From assembly GCF_900111835.1 (NCBI RefSeq), contig NZ_FOJP01000002.1, positions 301,169 through 365,168 on the forward strand: a stretch of 64,000 bases of DNA, written 5' to 3'. How positions within the stretch are numbered: position 1 is the first letter of the stretch; each line of letters opens with the position of its first letter. Position numbers and translations under genes: made by a program. A model generated the notes under the pieces. It was not told where the DNA came from. It saw nothing but the letters and a program-made list of their open reading frames with translations, and ran no database searches. Source of the stretch: Metapseudomonas otitidis. GTDB taxonomy: Bacteria; Pseudomonadota; Gammaproteobacteria; Pseudomonadales; Pseudomonadaceae. Positions 33,990 to 44,128 of the stretch are shown piece after piece.

Positions 33990-36086
33990 TCAACCCAGGG
34001 TGCCCACCACCTTGAGCCCCACGCGCTCGGGAATCTCGTTCTGCGAGAGCACGTGCAGCCCCGGGCTGAACACCCGTGCGTAGCGCGCCAGCAGCGGGCG
34101 CAGCTGTGGCATCACGGTGAGGATCGGCGGGTGGCCCTCGCGGCGCAGGCGCTCCTTCACCGCGGGCATGGCGCCTTGCAGCTGGTTGAGCAGGGCCGGT
34201 TCCACGGGGATCGCGTCCAGGCTCACCGGCCCGGCCTGCTGCGCCAGGCTCAGGGCGCCGAGCAGGGTGTTCTCCAGGGCCGGGTCCAGCAGGAACACCC
34301 CCAGCTCGCCGCGCTCCCCGGCGATCTGCGCAACGATGGTGCGGCGCAGCGCGTAGCGCGCATCCGCCGCCAGCAGCAGCGGGTCCTTGGTGCTCTCGCT
34401 GCCTTCCAGCAGGGCGGTGGCCAGGGTCACCACGTCGCGCAGGGGCACCTCGTCCTGCAGCAGGTGGCGGCAGGCGCGGTGAATGGGGCCGAGGCCCAGC
34501 TGGGCGCGCAGGGTCTCGGCCAGCTTGGGCGCCTCCAGGGCCAGGCGTTGCAGTAACAGTTCCACGTCGTCCAGACGCAGCAGGTCCGGCAGGTTCTGGC
34601 GGATCACCTTGTTCAGGTGGGTGGCGATCACGCTGGCGCAGTCGATCACCTGGTAGCCCAGGTTCAGGGCGCGGGCCTTCTCGGTGGGCTCGATCCACAC
34701 CACCTGCATGCGGTACGCCGGGTCGGTGGCGAGGATGCCGTCGATCTCGCCGTACAGCTCGGGGGAGGGGATGGCCATCAGCCGGTCGGCGTGGATCTCG
34801 GCGGACTCGATGGTCTGGCCGTTGATCTGGATGCTGTATTGCGAAGCCTTCAGGCGCAGGTTGTCGCGGATGCGCACCTCCGGCAGGAGGAAGCCCAGGT
34901 GCTCGGACAGCGACTGGCGCACCCCGCGCACCCGCTGCGGCAGCGGCGCGCCGCCGGCCTCGTTGACCAGCCCCACCAGCTTGTAGCCCAGGGACAGCCC
35001 CAGGCGCTCGACGCCGGGCAGGTCCTCCCAGCCCAGCGGCGCGTTGTGCGGGCTGTCCATGGCCAGGGCCAGGGCCTCGGTGCGCTCCAGGGTGTGTGCC
35101 TCTTTCGGGGGGGCGCTGCGTGCCACCCGCCAGGCGACGAAGCCCACCAGCGCGGCGAAGGCCAGGAAGGCCAGGTGCGGCATGCCCGGCACCAGCGCCA
35201 GCACCACCAGGATGCCGGCCACCGTGGCCAGCAGCGAAGGCGAGGCGAGCAGCTGGCGTTGCACCAGGGCGGTGATGTCGGCGGACTCGTTGACCCGGGT
35301 GACGATGATCGCCGCCGCCGTGGACAGCAGCAGCGCCGGGATCTGTGCCACCAGGCCGTCGCCTATGGTCAGCAGGGCGTACTGGCGGAAGGCGTCGCCG
35401 CCGCTCATGCCGTGCACCAGCATGCCGATGGCGGTGCCGCCGAAGAGGTTGATCAGCAGCACCAGGATGCCGGCGATGGCATCGCCCCGGACGAATTTCG
35501 AGGCCCCGTCCATGGCCCCGTAGAAGTCCGCCTCCTTGGCCACCTCGCGGCGCCGGTCGCGGGCCTGTTCCTGGTTCAGCAGCCCGGCGTTGAGGTCCGC
35601 GTCGATGGCCATCTGCTTGCCCGGCAGGGCGTCCAGGGTGAAGCGCGCGGTGACCTCGGAGATGCGCTCGCCCCCTTTGGTGATGACCATGAAGTTGATG
35701 ATCATCAGGATCACGAATACCACCAGGCCGACGATGAAGTTACCGCCGATCACCACCTCGCCGAAGGCCTCGATCACCTTGCCCGCCGCGCCGCTGCCGG
35801 TGTGGCCGTCCAGCAGCACCACGCGGGTGGAGGCCACGTTCAGCGACAGACGCAGCAGCGTGGTGACCAGGATCACCGTCGGCAGCAGGGAGAAATCCAG
35901 CGGGCGCTGGGACGAGACGCTGACCATCAGCACCAGGATCGCCAGGCCGATGTTGAAGGTGAACAGCGCGTCCAGCAGCAGCGGCGGCAGCGGCAGGATG
36001 ATCATCGCCAGCACGCTGAGGATCACCAGCGGGATGCCGATCCGCCCGCTGCGCAGGCTGGCCAGGAAATGGGACAGGGTGGGCAT
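33990..36086 (-). CDS. flhA: Flagellar export gate protein FlhA
   Basis: The 698-residue protein is the large gate component of the flagellar type III apparatus. It has about eight N-terminal membrane segments (VILSVLAMIILPLPPLLLDA onward), the conserved FHIPEP-type loop region after VARFTLDALPGKQMAIDADL, and a large cytoplasmic domain (about 350-698) ending in LSQNEIPERVGLKVVGTLG. The length is typical. It follows flhB by 3 bp and ends the fliM-fliN-fliP-fliQ-fliR-flhB-flhA operon. Confidence 0.97.
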   Translation of the reverse strand: MPTLSHFLASLRSGRIGIPLVILSVLAMIILPLPPLLLDALFTFNIGLAILVLMVSVSSQRPLDFSLLPTVILVTTLLRLSLNVASTRVVLLDGHTGSGAAGKVIEAFGEVVIGGNFIVGLVVFVILMIINFMVITKGGERISEVTARFTLDALPGKQMAIDADLNAGLLNQEQARDRRREVAKEADFYGAMDGASKFVRGDAIAGILVLLINLFGGTAIGMLVHGMSGGDAFRQYALLTIGDGLVAQIPALLLSTAAAIIVTRVNESADITALVQRQLLASPSLLATVAGILVVLALVPGMPHLAFLAFAALVGFVAWRVARSAPPKEAHTLERTEALALAMDSPHNAPLGWEDLPGVERLGLSLGYKLVGLVNEAGGAPLPQRVRGVRQSLSEHLGFLLPEVRIRDNLRLKASQYSIQINGQTIESAEIHADRLMAIPSPELYGEIDGILATDPAYRMQVVWIEPTEKARALNLGYQVIDCASVIATHLNKVIRQNLPDLLRLDDVELLLQRLALEAPKLAETLRAQLGLGPIHRACRHLLQDEVPLRDVVTLATALLEGSESTKDPLLLAADARYALRRTIVAQIAGERGELGVFLLDPALENTLLGALSLAQQAGPVSLDAIPVEPALLNQLQGAMPAVKERLRREGHPPILTVMPQLRPLLARYARVFSPGLHVLSQNEIPERVGLKVVGTLG

Positions 36087-36089
36087 GGG

Positions 36090-37220
36090 TCAGCCTCGTT
36101 TCAACAGGTCGTCGGGAATCGGGAAATGCTGTGGCGGCACCGGCCGCGCGCGGCGGCCCTGGCGCCAGGCGCGCAGTTGCAGGATGTAGTGCAGCACCTG
36201 GGCCACCGCCCCGTAGAGCGGTGCCGGGATCTGCTGGTTGACCTGGGTGGTGAAGTACAGCGCCCGCGCCAGCGGCGGCGCCTCCAGCACCTCCAGGCCC
36301 CGGGCGGTGGCCAGCTGGCGGATGTACAGCGCCGTCTCGTCCACGCCCCGGGCGATCACGTAGGGCGCCCGCGCCCGGTGCGGGTCGTAGCGCAGCGCCA
36401 CGGCGTAGTGCTCGGGGTTGACGATGACCACGTCGGCCTGGTCGATCACCCGGGTGATCTGGCGCTGGGCCATCTGCCGCTGCAGCTGGCGGATGCGCCC
36501 CTTCACTTCGGGGCGGCCTTCCTGCTGCTTGTGCTCTTCCTTGCGCTCCTGGCGGGTCATGCGCTGCTTGCGCAGGAAGAAGAAACGCTGCAGCGGCACG
36601 TCCAGCACGGCGAACACCACGAACACCGTCACCAGCGCCAGCGCCGTGTCGCCCATCAGCCGCAGCGCCCCGGTAATGGCCCCCAGGGTGTCGCCGTGCT
36701 GCAGCGCCAGCACCTCCGGCAGGCGCAGGGCGAAGGTGAACCAGGCCACCGCGGCCAGCACCGCCATCTTCGCCAGGGACTTGAGCAGCTCCGTCCAGTT
36801 CTGCCAGGCCACCAGCCGGCCCAGGCCCTTGATCGGGTTGAGCCGTGAGCCCTGGGGCTGCACGTTGCGCCAGGCGAACATCCAGCCCCCGGCCAGCAGC
36901 GCCAGCGGCACCACCAGCAGCGGCACCACCAGCAACGGCAGCAGCACCCCCACCAGGGTGGCGATGGCGCGGCCGGCCAGCGCCTTCAGGTCGTCCGCGC
37001 CCTGGTGGCCGGGCGCCGGCAACTGGTGCACCTCGCGGAACAGCTGCTCCAGGCCGTCGAGCATGCCCGGCAGTGCCGAGCGCAGCGCCAGCACCGCCAC
37101 CAGCAGGGTGGCGCCGGTGGCCAGGTCGCGGGAGCGGGCCACCTGGCCCTCCCGGCGGGACTTGCGCAGCTTGTGCTCGGTGGCCTCCTCGGTACGGTCC
37201 TGGGCGCTGGACTCAGCCAT
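36090..37220 (-). CDS. flhB: Flagellar export switch protein FlhB
   Basis: The 376-residue protein begins with the standard basic N-terminus (EEATEHKLRKSRREGQVARS), has four membrane segments, and carries the autocleavage site NPEH in DVVIVNPEHYAVALRYD. Cleavage there switches export from rod/hook to filament substrates together with FliK. It overlaps fliR by 8 bp. Confidence 0.96.
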   Translation of the reverse strand: MAESSAQDRTEEATEHKLRKSRREGQVARSRDLATGATLLVAVLALRSALPGMLDGLEQLFREVHQLPAPGHQGADDLKALAGRAIATLVGVLLPLLVVPLLVVPLALLAGGWMFAWRNVQPQGSRLNPIKGLGRLVAWQNWTELLKSLAKMAVLAAVAWFTFALRLPEVLALQHGDTLGAITGALRLMGDTALALVTVFVVFAVLDVPLQRFFFLRKQRMTRQERKEEHKQQEGRPEVKGRIRQLQRQMAQRQITRVIDQADVVIVNPEHYAVALRYDPHRARAPYVIARGVDETALYIRQLATARGLEVLEAPPLARALYFTTQVNQQIPAPLYGAVAQVLHYILQLRAWRQGRRARPVPPQHFPIPDDLLKRG

Positions 37221-38010
37221 CGCGGGCCTCCAGCAGCAGGTTGCCGAGGCTGTCGAGGGTCGCCCGGGTCAGCTCCAGGTAGTTGCCCGGCAGGCTCGCC
37301 AGGGTCAGCGAGAGGCAGGCCAGGCCGATCACCACCGCAGCGGGAAAGCCCAGGGAAAACAGGTTGAGCGCCGGCGAGATGCGGTTGAGCAGGCCGAAGC
37401 CGAACTGCACCAGGCTCATGCACACCACCATCGGCAGGGCGATCAGCAGGGCGGCGGCGAACATCCAGCCCAGGCCGCCCAGCAGCGCATCCAGGCCGGC
37501 GTAGTGCAGGCCGCTGCCCACCGGCCAGTAGAGGAAGCTCTTGTACAGCACGCTGACCACCAGCAGGTGCCCGTCGATGGCCAGGAACAGCAGCATCAGC
37601 AGGATGAAGTAGAGCTGGTAGATCGCCGAGCTGGAGGACACGCCGTTCAGCGGGTCGTTGTACACCGCCATGCTCAGCCCCAGCAGGGTCGAGACCAGGT
37701 CGCCCACCAGGCTGAACACCGCGAATACCAGTTGCAGGCTCAACCCCAGCAGCACGCCCACGGCGATCTGCTCCAGGGTCGCCAGCACCCCGGGGGCCGA
37801 CAGCGGCTCCAGCGTCGGTGCAGGCGGCAGCACGCCGCCCAGGGCCCCGGTCAGCACCAGCGCCAGCAGCACCCGGGCGCGCACACTCAGGGCGCGGTGG
37901 CCGAAGCCCGGTGCCGTGGCGAACAGCGCCAGGGTCCGGCACAGCGGCCACCAGTAGCGGGCCAGGCCTTCCAGGGCGGTGGTGGCCTGCAGCAGGGGAT
38001 CGCCGGCCAT
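37213..38010 (-). CDS. fliR: Flagellar export gate protein FliR
   Basis: The 265-residue polytopic membrane protein has the FliR/MopE pattern: FATAPGFGHRALSVRARVLLALVL (in part), EQIAVGVLLGLSLQLVFAVF, and PLNGVSSSSAIYQLYFILLM. It forms the core export gate with FliP and FliQ. It lies 2 bp after the fliQ stop. Confidence 0.94.
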   Translation of the reverse strand: MAGDPLLQATTALEGLARYWWPLCRTLALFATAPGFGHRALSVRARVLLALVLTGALGGVLPPAPTLEPLSAPGVLATLEQIAVGVLLGLSLQLVFAVFSLVGDLVSTLLGLSMAVYNDPLNGVSSSSAIYQLYFILLMLLFLAIDGHLLVVSVLYKSFLYWPVGSGLHYAGLDALLGGLGWMFAAALLIALPMVVCMSLVQFGFGLLNRISPALNLFSLGFPAAVVIGLACLSLTLASLPGNYLELTRATLDSLGNLLLEARDG

Positions 38011-38012
38011 GT

Positions 38013-38285
38013 TCAGCCCACCAGCCGCGCGGCCTGGCGGAAGGACTCGATGAACAGATCACCGAGCCGGGTGAGGATCCAGTGCCCGGCCAGCACCAGC
38101 ATCCCCAGGGTGATGAGCAGGCGCGGCAGGAAGCTGAGCATCTGCTCGTTGATCTGCGTGGCGGCCTGGAAGATGGCCACCACCAGCCCGCCCAGCAGGC
38201 TGGGCACCACCAGCACGCAGACGATCAGGGCGATCACCTCCACGGCGTGGGCGATGATGGCGACGGCGGTATCGGGGGTCAGCAT
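38013..38285 (-). CDS. fliQ: Flagellar export gate protein FliQ
   Basis: The 90-residue two-helix membrane protein starts MLTPDTAVAIIAHAVEVIAL and has the conserved FQAATQINEQMLSFLPRLLI segment. Both the size and the place between fliP and fliR are canonical. Confidence 0.94.
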   Translation of the reverse strand: MLTPDTAVAIIAHAVEVIALIVCVLVVPSLLGGLVVAIFQAATQINEQMLSFLPRLLITLGMLVLAGHWILTRLGDLFIESFRQAARLVG

Positions 38286-38302
38286 GGCGTGCTCCTCGTC
38301 CG

Positions 38303-39049
38303 TCAGTAGGGCTGCACGCTGCCGGCGAGGGTGCCCACCGTCAGCGCCCAGCCATCCACCAGCACGAACACCATGAGCTTGAACGGCAGCGAGACCATCA
38401 TCGGCGAGAGCATCATCATGCCCATCGCCATCAGCACGCTGGCCACCACCAGGTCGATGACCAGGAACGGCACGAAGAGCATGAAGCCGAGCTGGAAGGC
38501 GGTCTTCAGCTCGCTGAGCACGAAGGCCGGCAGCAACAGCAGGAAATCCACCTCCTCGCGGCGCTCCGGCAGGGTCTCCCCGGCCAGCCCGGCGATGGCC
38601 TCCAGGGAGGCCTCATGGGTCTGCGCCAGCATGAAGCGGCCGAGGATGTCGCGGCCCTTGCCGAGGGTTTCCTGCAGGGTCAGTCGGTCCTCCTCGAAGG
38701 GCAGGTAGGCCTCGTCGTGCAAGGCCTGCCACACCGGCCGCATCACCAGCAGCGTGAGCACCAGGGCGATGCCCACCAGCACGTTGTTCGGCGGGCTCTG
38801 CTGCAGGCCCATGGCCTGGCGGAGGATGGACAGCACGATGATGAAGCGGGTGAAACAGGTCATCAGCATCAGCATGGCCGGCAGCAGGCCGAGCAGGCTC
38901 ATGAGGATCAGCACCTGCAGCTTGACGCTGAAGTCCTGCCCGCTGGGGGTGTTCTCCAGGCTGAACAGCGTCAGTTCGCCGCCGGCCGCACCCGCCAGCC
39001 CCGGCATCATCGCCAGCACGGCGATGAGGGTGCGCAGCCGGCCGCTCAT
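38303..39049 (-). CDS. fliP: Flagellar export gate protein FliP
   Basis: The 248-residue protein has a cleavable N-terminal signal (LIAVLAMMPGLAGAAGG) and the FliP signature (FTRFIIVLSILRQAMGLQQS, PPNNVLVGIALVLTLLVM, FVPFLVIDLVVASVLMAMGM). ATGA overlap with fliN. No fliO gene lies before it; lateral clusters commonly lack fliO. Confidence 0.95.
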   Translation of the reverse strand: MSGRLRTLIAVLAMMPGLAGAAGGELTLFSLENTPSGQDFSVKLQVLILMSLLGLLPAMLMLMTCFTRFIIVLSILRQAMGLQQSPPNNVLVGIALVLTLLVMRPVWQALHDEAYLPFEEDRLTLQETLGKGRDILGRFMLAQTHEASLEAIAGLAGETLPERREEVDFLLLLPAFVLSELKTAFQLGFMLFVPFLVIDLVVASVLMAMGMMMLSPMMVSLPFKLMVFVLVDGWALTVGTLAGSVQPY

Positions 39050-39408
39050 GCGGTCAGCCCCTGGAGCGGGTTGCCGGCCAGTTCGAGGATGCGCAGGCCG
39101 TAGTTGCCGTTCATCACCACCACTTCGGCCTTGGCGAACAGCGCGCCGTTGACCTTCACGTCCAGCGGCTCGCCGGCGAGCTTGTCGAGGATGATCACGC
39201 TGCTGGCGTCCACATCCAGCAGCTCGTTCAGGGCCACCTCCACCGAGGCCACCTCCAGGGTGACGTTGACCGGGATCTTGCCGAAGAAGCGCAGGTCCGG
39301 CGCGGTGGCGGCGGCGGTCACCGGAGTGACGTCATCCAGCGGGCCCAGGGCCAGGGCATCGTTCGCCAGCAGGGCGCCGTCGTCGTTGTCGAGCGGGGTG
39401 TCGTTCAT
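39046..39408 (-). CDS. fliN: Flagellar switch protein FliN
   Basis: The 120-residue switch-complex protein has an acidic N-terminal part and a C-terminal SpoA domain (KIPVNVTLEVASVEVALNEL, SVIILDKLAGEPLDVKVNG, GNYGLRILELAG). It forms the C-ring bottom with FliM. ATGA overlaps fliM. Confidence 0.93.
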   Translation of the reverse strand: MNDTPLDNDDGALLANDALALGPLDDVTPVTAAATAPDLRFFGKIPVNVTLEVASVEVALNELLDVDASSVIILDKLAGEPLDVKVNGALFAKAEVVVMNGNYGLRILELAGNPLQGLTA

Positions 39409-40244
39409 GCGGATTTCTCGCTTTCCAGGAAGGTGAGGAAGAGGGTGCCCTGGTCATCGAACAGGGCGCCGCGGAACAGCTTCTGGCGGTTGATGCAGAC
39501 GTCGACCCGCTCCTCCATGCGGATCAGCATCACATCGCCCACCTGCAGCCCCAGCACGTCGGCCAGGGACAGGCGCGCCCGCGCCAGCACGCAGTCCAGG
39601 CGCACCGGCAGGTGCTGGATGGCCCGGGCCGGGTCGCCCAGCTGGCGCGGTGTGGTCGGCGCCGAGACCCGGCGGATCAGTTCGTCCGTCCAGGCCGCGT
39701 CCAGGTAAAGGCGCAGGTCGCCGGGGCGCTGGCTGAGGTGGCTCAGGTAGCGCAGGGTCACGACGTACTCCCAATGCACCTCGGCGTAGCTGTCGTGCTG
39801 GCGCTCCAGCGGGCCCGGTGCGTCACCGGCCAGCAGTGCCTGGCCGAGGCGCGACAGCACCTGGCCGCCGATCCGCTCGCGCATGCGCGCCTCCGAGCTG
39901 CTTTCCGGCGGCAGTTCCTGGTTGGCCGGCGGCGTGCCGCCGTAGTAGCTCTCCAGCACCTCGCCCAGCAGGCTGCGGTCGATGCCGAAGCCCAACTGGC
40001 CGATGGGGGACTGGTAGATGCATTCGGGCGGCGTCTCGACCTGCTCCTCCACCTGCACCTCCTGCAGCTCCAGGTTCAGGCGGTAGTGGCCGAGGAAGTA
40101 GTCGCTGACCAGGCGCGGGTAGCGGAAGGCGGTGTCCCGCACGTAACCCGGGATCCGGTGGTAATGCCGACCCAGCTTCTGCGGCTGCAGGGTCGTGATG
40201 CATTCGGCAGACACGTCGTTATGGATTTTTCGGCTTGTGTTCAT
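39405..40244 (-). CDS. fliM: Flagellar switch protein FliM lacking the N-terminal CheY-binding motif
   Basis: The 279-residue protein has a FliM middle domain (RHYHRIPGYVRDTAFRYPRL onward) and a C-terminal SpoA domain (LPVRLDCVLARARLSLADVL, CINRQKLFRGALFDDQGTLF). It begins MNTSRKIHNDVSAECITTLQ and has no EIDALL-type N-terminal segment, which in FliM binds phospho-CheY; it is also some 40-50 residues shorter than usual. The ATG at 40244 is preferred over 40250 because GAGG then has normal spacing. It is the first gene of the export-gate operon. Confidence 0.88.
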   Translation of the reverse strand: MNTSRKIHNDVSAECITTLQPQKLGRHYHRIPGYVRDTAFRYPRLVSDYFLGHYRLNLELQEVQVEEQVETPPECIYQSPIGQLGFGIDRSLLGEVLESYYGGTPPANQELPPESSSEARMRERIGGQVLSRLGQALLAGDAPGPLERQHDSYAEVHWEYVVTLRYLSHLSQRPGDLRLYLDAAWTDELIRRVSAPTTPRQLGDPARAIQHLPVRLDCVLARARLSLADVLGLQVGDVMLIRMEERVDVCINRQKLFRGALFDDQGTLFLTFLESEKSA

Positions 40245-40269
40245 GGGCATCCTCTGCGGCCGTTCGGGC

Positions 40270-40293
40270 GCCAGGTTCTTTAGGAAACCTGGC
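40270..40293. repeat. Inverted repeat in the fliM operon leader
   Basis: A perfect 8-bp inverted repeat, GCCAGGTT and AACCTGGC, has an 8-bp spacer. It lies 26-49 bp upstream of the fliM start, so it would be in the 5' untranslated RNA if transcription begins at the sigma-54 candidate. It could be a protein-binding site or an RNA hairpin. Confidence 0.5.
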
Positions 40294-40331
40294 AGAGCGT
40301 TGTCGGTCCTTTCGCAGCGGATGCCTGGATC

Positions 40332-40346
40332 GCAGGTCGCGGCCCG
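40332..40346 (-). promoter_or_regulatory. Candidate sigma-54 promoter of the fliM operon
   Basis: On the minus strand CGGGCCGCGACCTGC has GG and GC 12 bp apart and is identical at 11 of 15 positions to the flgB sigma-54 site. It would start transcription about 75 bp before fliM. Weaker than the flgB and fliD sites. Confidence 0.4.
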
Positions 40347-40433
40347 GTTTTATCCGGGCGTTGCAGTAAAGAAGGCTCCTGCATCCGCGTGCGATTCGGA
40401 TACTAGGAGCCGGCGAAGAAGGCTTTAAATCAA

Positions 40434-40463
40434 TTGATCTCAAAAACCCCGCATTGATGAATT
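40434..40463 (+). promoter_or_regulatory. Weak sigma-70 promoter candidate for lafK
   Basis: TTGATC (40434) and TGAATT (40458) are separated by 18 bp within the most AT-rich stretch of the intergenic region. This would give a long leader of over 200 nt before lafK. Only a weak match. Confidence 0.25.
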
Positions 40464-40677
40464 CTTGTCGTGACTGACAGGAAATAAGGCCATTTGTGTG
40501 TGGACTTTTCTGATGCGGTGCTAGCGTCGTTTCCAGGCCAACGAGTCGACGCCCTTGCGTCCTCCCGAGCCCTCCGATCCATCACCTACCAACAACAGGC
40601 GAACACGCCCGGCGTCGATCCGACGCCAGGGCGCGGGGACGACTGCGCCCCGAGGTTTCGCGAACAGGACGTTTCGA

Positions 40678-42099
<1,422 letters not shown>

Positions 42100-42116
42100 A
42101 CCGGAAGGAGACCGCC

Positions 42117-42446
42117 ATGCCCAGCATCGCCAGCGTCCAGCAGCACCTGCTGGACCTCCAGCACACCCTGGCCGAGGCCAGCCGCGGTGGAGTGTTGCCT
42201 GCCAGTCCCTTGCCCGAGGGGCTGTCCCCCGGCCCGGCGGACAGCTTCACCGCCGCCTTGCGCGCAGTGGACGCCCAGCAGCACGCCGCCGGCCAGGCCA
42301 TGGCGGCGGTGGACAGCGGCCGCAGCACCGACCTGGTGGGCGCCATGTTGCAGAGCCAGCGGGCCAGCGTGTCCTTCAGCGCGCTGCTGCAGGTGCGCAA
42401 CAAGCTGGCCACCGCCTTCGACGACATCATCCGCATGCCGGTGTGA
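42117..42446 (+). CDS. fliE: Flagellar hook-basal body protein FliE
   Basis: The 109-residue protein links the MS-ring to the rod. It starts at the ATG 7 nt after AAGGAG and has the FliE C-terminal pattern (DSFTAALRAVDAQQHAAGQA, DLVGAMLQSQRASVSFSALL, LATAFDDIIRMPV). It lies 17 bp after lafK in a common operon. Confidence 0.93.
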   Translation: MPSIASVQQHLLDLQHTLAEASRGGVLPASPLPEGLSPGPADSFTAALRAVDAQQHAAGQAMAAVDSGRSTDLVGAMLQSQRASVSFSALLQVRNKLATAFDDIIRMPV

Positions 42447-42466
42447 TCCGGACTGGGAGTTCTAGC

Positions 42467-44128
42467 GTGCTCGACAACATTCGCGACAGGCTGCCCGCCG
42501 GTGGCCTGCGACTCGACCCCCGCCTGGGCATGGCCGGCCTGGCCGCCGCTGCCGCGCTGCTGGCGGCAATGGTCGTCTACTGGCTGTGGCGCGACAGCGT
42601 CGGCTACCGCGCGCTGTACGGCGCCCACGAGGCGTTTCCCGCCGCCGACGTGCTGCAGGTGCTCGACGGCGAAGGAGTGGACTACCGCCTGCACCCGCAG
42701 ACCGGCCAGGTGCTGGTGCGCGAGGCCGACCTGGCCGCGACCCGCCTGCTGCTCTCGGCCAAGGGCGTGCAGGTGGCGGTGCCCCCCGGCTATGAGCTGT
42801 TCGACCGCGAGGAGCCCCTGGGCAGCAGCCAGTTCGTCCAGGACGTGCGCCTGCGCCGCAGCCTCGAAGGTGAGCTGGCGCGCACCATCGCCGAGCTCAA
42901 GGGCGTCGACCAGGTGCGCGTGCACCTGGCCCAGGAGCCCAGCCATTCCTTCGTCATCGGCCGCCGTGAGCCGGCCAAGGCCTCGGTGATGCTGCGCATG
43001 GCCGCCGGCCAGCGCCTGGCCCCGGAGCAGGTGGCGGCCATCGTCAACCTGGTGGCGGCCAGCGTGCCGCAGCTGGCCCCCGAGGCGGTCAGCGTGGTGG
43101 ACCAGAACGGCGTGCTGCTGTCGCGCCAGGGTGTGGTCAACGGCGCGCTGCAGGACAGCCAGGTGGCCGAGGGCTACCGCCAGCAGGCGCTGGCCAACCT
43201 CGATGCGGTGCTGGCCCCGGTGCTGGGTGCCGGCAACTACCGGGTCAGCGTCAGCCCCGACTTCGACTTCAGCCAGAAGGAGGAGACCATCCAGGCCTAC
43301 GGCGACACCCCGCGCCTGCGCAACGAAGTGGTGCGCAGCGAAAACACCCTGGACCAGTTGGCCCTGGGTGTACCGGGCTCCCTGAGCAACCGCCCACCGC
43401 CGGCCCAGCCCGCCCCGCCGGCCGCGCAGAAGCCGGCCGCCGGCACTCCGCCGCCGACGGACAACCCGGCCTCCACCAGCACCCGCAGCGAGAGCACCCG
43501 CCAGCACGAGCTGGACCAGCGCATCACCCACGTGCGCCACCCCTCGTTCCAGCTGCGCCGGCAGAGCGTGGCGGTGGTGCTCAACGCCGCCGCCGCGCCG
43601 GAGGGCGGCTGGAGCGAGGCCGCGCGCAAGGAGCTGGAAGAAACCTTGCGCGGTGCCGTGGGCTTCGATGCCGAGCGCGGCGACCAGCTGATCCTCAGCG
43701 TGATGCCCTTCGTGGCCCTCAAGACGCCCGAGGAGCCGGAGGTGGCCTGGTGGGAGAGCCCGCAGCTCTACGAATACGCCCGCTTCGGCGTAGTGGTGGT
43801 ACTCGCCTTGCTGCTGCTGTTCCTGGTGCTGCGGCCGGCCCTGGCCGGGCTGCGCCGTCGCCAGGACGCGCCGCCAGCGGCCCTGGCGGACGGCTTGCCG
43901 GCAGGGGAGCAGGGGTTATTGCCCGGCCGTGGACCGGGCCAGGCCCTGGGCGGGGGGGTGTTCGGCGAAGCCAACCCTTTGGCCGAGGTGCGCCTGCCGG
44001 CGCCCGGCTCGGGCCTGGAGATGCAGGTGGAGCACTTGCAGCTCCTGGCCAGGAACGACCCGGAACGGGTTTCGGAAGTCATCAAGCATTGGATAGGTCG
44101 TCATGAACGAGACAACGACTCCGCCTGA
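42467..44128 (+). CDS. fliF: Flagellar MS-ring protein FliF
   Basis: The 553-residue MS-ring subunit has two membrane segments (MAGLAAAAALLAAMVVYWLW near the N-terminus and FGVVVVLALLLLFLVLRPAL near residue 440) flanking ring-building domains (RLLLSAKGVQVAVPPGYELF, FVQDVRLRRSLEGELARTI, EPAKASVMLRMAAGQRL). The GTG at 42467 is chosen because GGGAG lies 7 nt upstream; a GTG 24 nt earlier overlaps the fliE stop without a site. The C-terminus ends in the FliG-binding tail and overlaps fliG by 26 bp. Confidence 0.94.
   Translation: MLDNIRDRLPAGGLRLDPRLGMAGLAAAAALLAAMVVYWLWRDSVGYRALYGAHEAFPAADVLQVLDGEGVDYRLHPQTGQVLVREADLAATRLLLSAKGVQVAVPPGYELFDREEPLGSSQFVQDVRLRRSLEGELARTIAELKGVDQVRVHLAQEPSHSFVIGRREPAKASVMLRMAAGQRLAPEQVAAIVNLVAASVPQLAPEAVSVVDQNGVLLSRQGVVNGALQDSQVAEGYRQQALANLDAVLAPVLGAGNYRVSVSPDFDFSQKEETIQAYGDTPRLRNEVVRSENTLDQLALGVPGSLSNRPPPAQPAPPAAQKPAAGTPPPTDNPASTSTRSESTRQHELDQRITHVRHPSFQLRRQSVAVVLNAAAAPEGGWSEAARKELEETLRGAVGFDAERGDQLILSVMPFVALKTPEEPEVAWWESPQLYEYARFGVVVVLALLLLFLVLRPALAGLRRRQDAPPAALADGLPAGEQGLLPGRGPGQALGGGVFGEANPLAEVRLPAPGSGLEMQVEHLQLLARNDPERVSEVIKHWIGRHERDNDSA

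Larger units (their letters stand above)
40245..40677. other. Divergent control region between fliM and lafK
   Basis: No gene is supported in 433 bp. It contains three inverted repeats: GCCAGGTT/AACCTGGC (40270-40293), GCCCGG/CCGGGC (40342-40359) and ATCCG/CGGAT (40383-40401). A possible sigma-54 site for fliM lies on the minus strand, and the AT-rich stretch 40421-40465 may hold the lafK promoter. This is the regulatory hub of the locus, since the activator gene and one of its likely target operons diverge from it. Confidence 0.55.

Noticed and set aside
40341-40360. GCCCGG/CCGGGC hairpin as a terminator in the fliM-lafK gap
   Set aside because: Both flanking genes point away from it, so there is nothing to terminate; kept only as an inverted repeat of unknown role.
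42443-42466. Earlier GTG start for fliF overlapping the fliE stop
   Set aside because: It lacks a ribosome-binding site, whereas the GTG at 42467 has GGGAG at 7 nt.
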